Assembly: GCA_027489295.1 (NCBI GenBank)
Contig: JAIYAA010000288.1
Coordinates: forward strand, 1 to 12,007
DNA from: Sphingomonadales bacterium
GTDB taxonomy: Bacteria; Pseudomonadota; Alphaproteobacteria; Sphingomonadales; Sphingomonadaceae
Length of the DNA stretch: 12,007 bases
Direction: 5' to 3'
The notes beneath the pieces were generated by a model that saw only the letters and a program-made list of their open reading frames with translations, was not told the DNA's origin and made no database searches. Below are positions 1 through 4,518 of this stretch, piece after piece (positions within the stretch are counted from its first letter, which is position 1; each line of letters begins with the position of its first letter). The translations under genes were made by a program, and so were the position numbers.

Positions 1-2
1 TC

Positions 3-92
3 GCCGATGACTGGCCCGCCAGCCGCTGGGACGAACTCCTGCCGTGGAACTGGACCCCGCCAGCCGATCAGCCAACCGCGCAAGCCGCATAA
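3..92 (+). CDS. IS66-family transposase (TnpC), C-terminal end only
   Basis: Only the last 29 codons lie in the window; the gene enters from the left edge. The frame reads through a stretch containing RWDELLPWNW and stops at TAA 90-92. The xRxDELLPWNW ending is characteristic of the C-terminal element of IS66-family DDE transposases, which catalyse movement of the insertion sequence. An IS66-like terminal repeat ends 25 bases after the stop, as expected for tnpC, the last gene of such elements. Whether the rest of the transposase is intact cannot be told from here. Seen: motif and stop. Known: the family signature. Inferred: active or decayed status is open. Confidence 0.85.
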   Translation, partial: ADDWPASRWDELLPWNWTPPADQPTAQAA

Positions 93-93
93 T

Positions 94-117
94 CTGCGGC
101 CTGCAGACCGCGCTTAC
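94..117 (+). repeat. Right terminal inverted repeat of the IS66 element
   Basis: The segment ends in CGCTTAC at 111-117. On the opposite strand it begins GTAAGCG, the usual outer end of IS66-family terminal repeats. It lies immediately after the transposase stop. The element boundary is therefore placed at 117, and the next 8 bases (GTGAAGCG) would be one copy of the target duplication. The left end is outside the window, so the duplication cannot be confirmed. Confidence 0.7.
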
Positions 118-402
118 GTGAAGCGCGCTGGAGCTCTCGATTCATCGGACGCCCCCCCCCACCGACCTAGCGGCAGCTTCTGGCAGATGCTGCGATTGGG
201 GGTACGGCCGGCGAACGACGCATTCTGGTCGAGTTCATCAGGAAGCGAGGCCGTTTTTGTCGCAACCTGCCTCGGCATCGATCACGCGGAAGTTGGACAT
301 AGCCGTGATCGAAGCTCTGGCACCTAAGGTCGGTTTCCGCCAGGATTGGAGAAACTTAGCAAACCTTTCCGCCGCCGGGCCCAAGGCCGCTTGCGTGGGA
401 GG

Positions 403-452
403 TGCTACCCTCGATGAAAACAGAGGGGATTGCCGTAACGCCGAGGGTAGCA
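403..452. repeat. 11-bp perfect inverted repeat (hairpin-capable)
   Basis: TGCTACCCTCG at 403-413 is exactly reverse-complemented at 442-452, separated by 28 bases; one further G-U pair would be possible in RNA. No T-run follows, so it is not a simple intrinsic terminator. It could be a remnant of a mobile-element end, a protein-binding site, or chance. No function is assigned. Confidence 0.5.
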
Positions 453-651
453 TGCCCAAGGTAGCGGGCACGTCTTAACGCCAAGCGCCGCAAGCCCCTA
501 GGCATTACACTTAAGTAACTGCTATTCTATTATAATCTCAGCATCGAGCTAACCAGCAGCGACAATCTGGCCTAGGCGGTCAAGGCTGACTCGATGACTG
601 CCGCAAAATACGTCAGATCAGCGAGCGGGCAGATCCGGTATGTCGTCGGTA

Positions 652-727
652 GCCTTTCGCCGGCTTTATAAGGCGCGGACGGCCGCACCTGTCAATTCAG
701 CCGTTTACACCTGCATCGGCGAAAGGC
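652..727. repeat. 11-bp inverted repeat upstream of the recombinase gene
   Basis: GCCTTTCGCCG at 652-662 is exactly reverse-complemented at 717-727, with 54 bases between. It ends 91 bases before the recombinase start. The spacing is far wider than that of a Xer/dif core site. If functional it would more likely be a regulatory or accessory site than a crossover site. Seen: the repeat. Function is unknown. Confidence 0.45.
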
Positions 728-749
728 GTAAGCCAGTCGGCAGGGCCCT

Positions 750-829
750 CGGGGCATTCCTGCTTATCAGGGGCCGAAGCGTTCTTGGGACGGCCACTCT
801 GGCCATCGGAGAACGATCATGGAGATGCC
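750..829 (+). repeat. Recombinase leader module, copy A (repeated at 2916-2994)
   Basis: This upstream segment and first codons of the recombinase gene recur at 2916-2994. In the right-hand 50 positions (780-829 against 2945-2994) I count 41 identities without gaps. Similarity continues leftward with one gap. The conserved part contains the ribosome binding site and the start codon context GATCATGGAGATGCC. It therefore marks either a duplicated gene or a recurring promoter/leader shared by related recombinase genes. Confidence 0.75.
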
Positions 830-1451
830 TGAATCCGAAACCACCGCGACAAAGCGTCTAGTTTGGAATGCCGGACGGACCGTCGGCGCGAAGCGCGCGC
901 TCAAACCGAAGCAAATATGGGAGATCCGATTCTACCTCAATCAGCGCCACCGCTTGCGAGATCGGGCGCTGTTCGACCTGGCGATCGACAGCAAACTGCG
1001 GGGGTGCGACCTGGTACAGATGAAGATCCGCGACCTTGTCAGCGGCGGGCAGATCCGAACGCGTGCGATCGTGATGCAACAGAAAACCGGTCGGCCGGTT
1101 CAGTTCGAATTGCTTCCAGACGCTCGGGCCAGCCTGCTGGCATGGCTTGAACGGCGGGGCGGCGCCGTGGACGATTATGTCTTTCCCAGCAGAATTGATC
1201 ATAATGGGCATCTCAGCACCCGCCAGTATGCACGGCTTGTCGATGAATGGGTGACCGGCGTCGGTCTGATGCGAAGCGAGTATGGCACGCACTCGCTCCG
1301 CCGAACGAAGGCTTCGATCATATACAGGGCGACCGGCAACCTTCGTGCCGTCCAGATCCTTCTCGGACACAGCAAGATCGAGAATACGGTGCGCTATCTC
1401 GGGATTGACGTGGAAGACGCGCTTGCTCTCGCTGAGAACACCGAAATCTGA
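819..1451 (+). CDS. Short tyrosine recombinase / phage-type integrase
   Basis: 210-residue site-specific recombinase of the tyrosine (phage integrase) family, which cuts and rejoins DNA through a phosphotyrosine intermediate. The catalytic set is visible in order: Arg61 in KLRGCDL, Lys89 in QKTGRP, His158 and Arg161 in THSLRRT, His184 in LLGHSKIENT, and nucleophile Tyr193 in VRYLGI. The protein consists almost only of the catalytic domain. The N-terminal SAM-like core-binding domain of typical 300-400-residue integrases is missing, and about 30 variable residues precede the catalytic part. The ATG at 819 is supported by GGAGAA seven to eight bases upstream. A strong hairpin follows the stop, so it is probably transcribed alone. 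A truncated copy of its 5' end lies at 2984. The family call is firm; its DNA target is unknown. Confidence 0.9.
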   Translation: MEMPESETTATKRLVWNAGRTVGAKRALKPKQIWEIRFYLNQRHRLRDRALFDLAIDSKLRGCDLVQMKIRDLVSGGQIRTRAIVMQQKTGRPVQFELLPDARASLLAWLERRGGAVDDYVFPSRIDHNGHLSTRQYARLVDEWVTGVGLMRSEYGTHSLRRTKASIIYRATGNLRAVQILLGHSKIENTVRYLGIDVEDALALAENTEI

Positions 1452-1457
1452 TCCGTT

Positions 1458-1482
1458 GGCCCCTCGCCTCCAGCGAGGGGCC
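1458..1482 (+). terminator. Hairpin terminator after the recombinase gene
   Basis: A perfect 10-bp stem (GGCCCCTCGC at 1458-1467 with its complement at 1473-1482) and a 5-base loop begins 6 bases after the recombinase stop. The downstream T content is only moderate (TCTT, then CTTTT near 1494-1498), so it is a strong hairpin with a weak U tract. Its position favours a transcription terminator. Confidence 0.7.
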
Positions 1483-1668
1483 TCTTCACCGTGCTTTTGG
1501 GGCAAGCCGTCGTCCCGACCCGGCATATAGAACGGCAAAATCTCGCCAGGAGCAGACATCCGGCGTTACCGTCAGGCCCATCATGCGGTGGCTGATCGAC
1601 GGCAGGATCGTGATCTCGACCCTGTAGCGCTCCCTAAATGTTGAAGGCTCGGGTGCCCGCCATCGCGG

Positions 1669-1797
1669 TCAAGCGACAAGGTGTTTCAACAGCCAAGTTC
1701 GCAGGGGGCGTGAAAGAAATGTGCACAGGTAGAGGAGCACCAGACACGCCGTGGGCAGCATCCAGATCGCGAGCGCGATCGCCAGAAGCCACATCAT
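1669..1797 (-). CDS. Possible 42-residue single-pass membrane peptide
   Basis: Reading leftward from ATG at 1797, the frame begins MMWLLAIALAIWML, continues hydrophobic (CLVLLYLCTFL), then turns basic (SRPLRTWLLKH) and stops at TGA 1669-1671. This is one transmembrane helix with a positively charged cytoplasmic tail. The start overlaps the stop of the preceding minus-strand frame in an ATGA arrangement typical of translational coupling, and GGGGG lies a few bases upstream. I do not recognise the family; small toxins, lysis peptides and small stress-response membrane proteins all have this shape. The evidence is composition and arrangement only, and a chance hydrophobic frame in GC-rich DNA remains possible. 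Confidence 0.35.
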   Translation of the reverse strand: MMWLLAIALAIWMLPTACLVLLYLCTFLSRPLRTWLLKHLVA

Positions 1798-2042
1798 GAG
1801 GCCCCCGGTTCGGGCACCTCGTGCGTTCGGTCCGCCGTGGAACGCGAGCGGACGGCAGCATCGTGAACCGGAGTGCGTTGCTGCGGCGCTTCGACCGGCG
1901 CCTCCACAGCATCAAGGATCCGAATGCGCTCGGCATAGCCGGCCGCAAGCCTGCGATGCGAAGACTGCGCGTTCAGGCAGGCAGGCGCAGCGGCATTCGC
2001 AACCGACAGATGATGTCGAAGACAGAGTTCGCCCCGTCCCAT
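1794..2042 (-). CDS. Possible small soluble protein, coupled to the membrane peptide
   Basis: 82-codon frame. Its ATG at 2042 is preceded by GGAGGG with a 6-base spacer, the best-placed ribosome binding site in this region. Its stop overlaps the ATG of the 42-residue membrane peptide by ATGA. The product is polar and rich in Ala, Arg and His. A helical stretch (RRLAAGYAERIRILDAVEAP) vaguely recalls the C-terminal part of phage-shock protein PspB, but the PspB membrane helix is missing, so I do not make that call. No promoter is obvious upstream. The frame overlaps a longer plus-strand frame that I consider non-coding apart from its IS3-like tail. Existence is uncertain and the function is unknown. 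Confidence 0.35.
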   Translation of the reverse strand: MGRGELCLRHHLSVANAAAPACLNAQSSHRRLAAGYAERIRILDAVEAPVEAPQQRTPVHDAAVRSRSTADRTHEVPEPGAS

Positions 2043-2291
2043 GGCCGGCCCTCCGGGCGTAAGCGGGAGCGCGCAGTCTCTCAGCCGCCAGCGCCTACAA
2101 AGAGAATGCCGACGATGGCATCAATGTCGGTAGTCGCACTGCGATGTGCAAGGATGGGCTCTTCAACAATAGGGCGGCTGGGGCAGAAAATCGCGGCCGG
2201 ATCGGGACGTCCACGGCGCCTTGCAAGGGCGATTCCGCTGCGTCATCAGGCGGCGCAGGTTAAACTTGGTCGATACTGCCGAGCAGCGGGG

Positions 2292-2468
2292 TGGCTCGGC
2301 GAGTTGCACCTGCTCTACCCGTTCGCCGGCAGCCGGCCGCTGCGCGACCTGCTCCGGCAGGCAGGCCCGGCGGTGGGGCGGCTGCATGTCGTAACGCTGA
2401 TGGAGTGCATGGTGTTGAAGATGTTCTATTGACGACCGAGTGCGATTGCACGGGACTCACCAAATTAA
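2292..2468 (+). pseudogene. Decayed IS3-family transposase OrfB fragment (N-terminal part)
   Basis: The frame contains ELHLLYPFAGSRPLRDLL, then VGRLHVVTLMECMVLKMFY, a TGA at 2430-2432, and RPSAIARDSPN after the stop. In IS3-family OrfB proteins the corresponding segment runs ELHLEYPFAGSRMLRDLL, then GRRHVATLMKRMGIEALY, then RRPN. The match therefore continues through an internal stop. The DDE catalytic domain that should follow is absent; the frame ends at TAA 2466-2468 and small-gene sequence begins soon after. The left boundary is approximate because similarity fades before 2292. This is a non-functional fossil on the plus strand, separate from the IS3 element at the right edge, which is on the opposite strand and shows the protein's other end. 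Confidence 0.75.
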
Positions 2469-2560
2469 GTGGTCTAAGACATTGACATCGCCGGTACCTA
2501 CCAGAGCAAGCCGGCGACCGAGAGACATTGGATAACTCCCGCTTATTCCGGAGCGCCGGT

Positions 2561-2746
2561 ATGTCTTATCAAACTCTCCTTGTTCACCTCTTCGAGCGAG
2601 AAGCTGAGGAATGCGAACTTGCACACGCTGAGAGCGATCCGTTTATCAAAACAATCCACTTTGATCTGGCGGAGCATCATGTCGCTAACGGCGTCAAGGT
2701 CAGGGCGCAAATTGCGAACCCAGCAAGTCAGGCAAGCAAACTCTAG
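2561..2746 (+). CDS. Small hypothetical protein, 61 residues
   Basis: The ATG at 2561 is preceded by GGAG about seven bases upstream; a TTG at 2528 in the same frame would add 11 residues but has a poorer context. The product is acidic and helical: a first helix with FEREAEECELAHAESDPF, then KTIHFDLAEHHVANGVKVRAQ. This two-helix pattern, with a DPF turn, resembles small uncharacterised alphaproteobacterial proteins often found near stress and signalling genes. That resemblance is from memory of the pattern and not proven. It sits between the IS3 fossil and the second recombinase leader. No catalytic motif, signal peptide or membrane segment is visible. The function is unknown. Confidence 0.5.
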   Translation: MSYQTLLVHLFEREAEECELAHAESDPFIKTIHFDLAEHHVANGVKVRAQIANPASQASKL

Positions 2747-2915
2747 CCGCTGATCCGTTCGTCAAATAGTTTTGATATGCTGATAATTTTGGCGAATGTC
2801 CGTAATTGGGGCGTCAGCCGATCCGGGGCCAACGATGCGCGGAACAGCCCCGTCCCCAAGAAGGTCACATTCGTCCTGACGGGCGTAAACCTCTTGCCTT
2901 GATCGCCAGGAACCG

Positions 2916-2994
2916 CGGTGCTTTCCGCACATATCGGGCCAACGCGTTCTTCAAACGGCCAAGCTGGCGATCGGGAAATGATCATGGAGATGCC
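2916..2994 (+). repeat. Recombinase leader module, copy B
   Basis: Second copy of the segment at 750-829, in the same orientation and about 2.17 kb downstream. The near-identical core is 2945-2994 (41 of 50 positions match), including GCGTTCTT, ACGGCCA, CTGGC, ATCGG and GATCATGGAGATGCC. It carries the equivalent ribosome binding site (GGGAAA) and start codon but no intact recombinase gene after it. Confidence 0.75.
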
Positions 2995-3022
2995 GAAAAC
3001 TAAAGCTGAAACGATTCTATGA
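2984..3022 (+). pseudogene. 5' remnant of a second recombinase gene
   Basis: From ATG 2984 the frame reads MEMPKTKAETIL and stops at TGA 3020-3022. The first four residues and general layout match the recombinase at 819 (MEMPESETTATK). The rest of the gene is gone. The TGA overlaps an ATG at 3019 that opens the frame of the following kinase, so a ribosome finishing this 12-codon peptide could in principle restart there. Taken as a truncated gene; an evolved leader peptide is the alternative. Confidence 0.6.
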
Positions 3023-3165
3023 AAAGTTCAAGGGAAATGGGTGCTTGGAATCCGAGGCAGTCTGCTCTTAACTTCAATCATAACGAACTTGCTTACTATT
3101 TCGGGCAGTACGGCCCATGTGCCCAACAGAAACACCATAATTTGGCCCCGCCAGTGAGGTCCGCA

Positions 3166-4377
3166 ATGTCGATTCACGAAGCAGCGACGCCGCCTGGAGC
3201 AAAATCGACGATCGAAACACTGGAGCGGGCCGGCGGCGGATTTGTCGAGGCGGTTCTGGCCACGCGCATGCCCATGCTCATGACCGACGCTCAGTCGGTC
3301 GATAATTCGGTCATATTCGCCAACGCGGCCTTCCTGAAACTCCTGGGCCTGTCGGCCGAGGAGGTGATCGGAAACAGCTATTCTTCGGTGATTACGGATC
3401 GGACAGCATCTCCATACCGGGCCGGCACCGAAGATAGACTAGGATCGCATGTCTCAAGCATCCACGACTTCCTGCTCATTGCAAAAGATGGGCGGCAGGT
3501 TTGGATCTCACAGATTATCGATCCGATCATCGAGAATGGCCGGATCGTTCGGCATTTTGCGTCATTCTATAATATTGATGAGCGCGTGCTTTCAGAACAA
3601 CAGCTTCGCGGTGAAAAAGATGCGCTGGAACGTCGCATTAATGCCCGAACCTATCGACTCGAACAAGCAACCGAGCGGATGGAAGAGGAAGCAAGCCAGC
3701 GTCGTCGGGTAGAAATGTTATTGCGCGACACTTTAATGGAAAAAGAAAATGAAATCCGCTTCAGCGAATTCTTGCTTGCTGAATTACGTCATCGCACATC
3801 GAACGCATTTCAGCTCACTTCCGGCATGCTGACCATGCAGGCGAGGCACGCTGGCCCTGAAGCGCGCGCGGCGCTTGATCTCGCTGCCGATCGCATCATC
3901 CGGGTATCCGACGTTCACGACCTGCTGACGGTGCCGCCGTTGGCATCGGGGCTCATTCACCTGTCGACGTATCTGGATCACCTGTGCCGCCACACCGTCG
4001 AAAGTCTATCGGCAGACAGATTCAATATACGCCTTAATGTCGACGAGATCATAGATTGGCCATCGAGCGTTGCAGTCCCAATTGGTCTCATTGTTAATGA
4101 GGCGTTGATCAACGCAATAAAACATGCATTTCCCGATGGGCGCAGGGGATTACTTGCCGTCACGTTGCAAGTATCGCATCAAGATGACTTTGAACTGCGC
4201 ATCGAGGATGACGGGGTTGGCATGCCGATGGAGCGCCGGAAGGGGTCGCTCGGGCTGGGCCTGATGCAAATGGCCGCCAGGCAGATCAAAGCCGAAGTTT
4301 CGTGCGAACCCGGAAGCGGTGGGAGGGGGACTGCCATCAAAGTAGCGTTTCCCCGCCCAGAAACACCGGTTCTATAA
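3166..4377 (+). CDS. Soluble PAS sensor histidine kinase, HisKA_2 family
   Basis: 403-residue cytoplasmic kinase that would autophosphorylate on histidine and pass the phosphate to a response regulator. Order: PAS domain at about 25-140, a charged coiled coil at about 140-200 (EQQLRGEKDALERRINAR), a HisKA_2 dimerisation segment with His209 in LAELRHRTSNAFQL, and an ATPase domain with N-box NEALINAIKHAF (311-322), DDGVG (348-352) and GLGL (363-366). The PAS lacks the flavin-binding cysteine motif of LOV domains (GNSYSSVI at the expected place), so photochemistry is not predicted. The ATG at 3166 is chosen because GTGAGG lies just upstream and the domain begins soon after. An in-frame ATG at 3019 would add 49 residues of no recognisable character and is coupled to the recombinase remnant. 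It converges with the phytochrome gene. The partner regulator is unknown; the receiver at 8627 is a candidate. Confidence 0.9.
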   Translation: MSIHEAATPPGAKSTIETLERAGGGFVEAVLATRMPMLMTDAQSVDNSVIFANAAFLKLLGLSAEEVIGNSYSSVITDRTASPYRAGTEDRLGSHVSSIHDFLLIAKDGRQVWISQIIDPIIENGRIVRHFASFYNIDERVLSEQQLRGEKDALERRINARTYRLEQATERMEEEASQRRRVEMLLRDTLMEKENEIRFSEFLLAELRHRTSNAFQLTSGMLTMQARHAGPEARAALDLAADRIIRVSDVHDLLTVPPLASGLIHLSTYLDHLCRHTVESLSADRFNIRLNVDEIIDWPSSVAVPIGLIVNEALINAIKHAFPDGRRGLLAVTLQVSHQDDFELRIEDDGVGMPMERRKGSLGLGLMQMAARQIKAEVSCEPGSGGRGTAIKVAFPRPETPVL

Positions 4378-4518
4378 GCTTGGCTGGGACGCTGTTGAGA
4401 TGGACGCCCCTTCCCAACCGCTTGGTCGGGGACGTTCTATTGCGGCCCTGCAAGCTGCCAAACCGTCGGCTGTAACCGCCTTGCGCGACCATCTGCCAAG
4501 CAAAGGTCCGGGCGGAAC

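Larger units (their letters stand above)
118..748. other. Region without a supported gene, between IS66 end and recombinase leader
   Basis: About 630 bases in which no reading frame on either strand looks coding. The short frames present (up to about 100 codons) are Arg/Ser/Pro-rich, overlap each other and lack good ribosome binding sites. The stretch holds a run of nine C at 152-160, an 11-bp inverted repeat at 403-452, an AT-rich patch around 505-540 containing TATAAT, and a second 11-bp inverted repeat at 652-727. It is probably scrambled insertion-sequence and island debris. Confidence 0.5.

Noticed and set aside
858..1559. 233-codon open frame on the minus strand opposite the recombinase
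   Set aside because: The plus strand encodes a recombinase with all catalytic residues; the opposite frame matches no family and is a by-product of GC-rich codon use.
1794..2042. PspB-like phage-shock protein
   Set aside because: A short helical stretch is reminiscent, but the defining N-terminal membrane helix is missing and the similarity is too weak.
1821..2291. Long plus-strand frame preceding the IS3-like segment
   Set aside because: It is Arg-rich and without recognisable motifs or a convincing binding site; only its tail from about 2292 matches a known protein, as a fossil.
2800..3018. EcfG-type stress promoter (GGAAC with a 16-17 base spacer and CGTT) before the soluble kinase
   Set aside because: Two GGAAC occurrences are present (around 2855 and 2909), but neither has the partner element at the right distance; none was seen before the oxygenase or membrane kinase either.
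3166..3600. PAS domain of the soluble kinase as a LOV blue-light domain
   Set aside because: The expected NCRFLQ cysteine motif is absent (GNSYSSVI instead), so flavin-adduct photochemistry is not supported.
4378..4518. Terminator between the converging kinase and phytochrome genes
   Set aside because: Only an imperfect short hairpin around 4412-4431 with no T-run; too weak to list.
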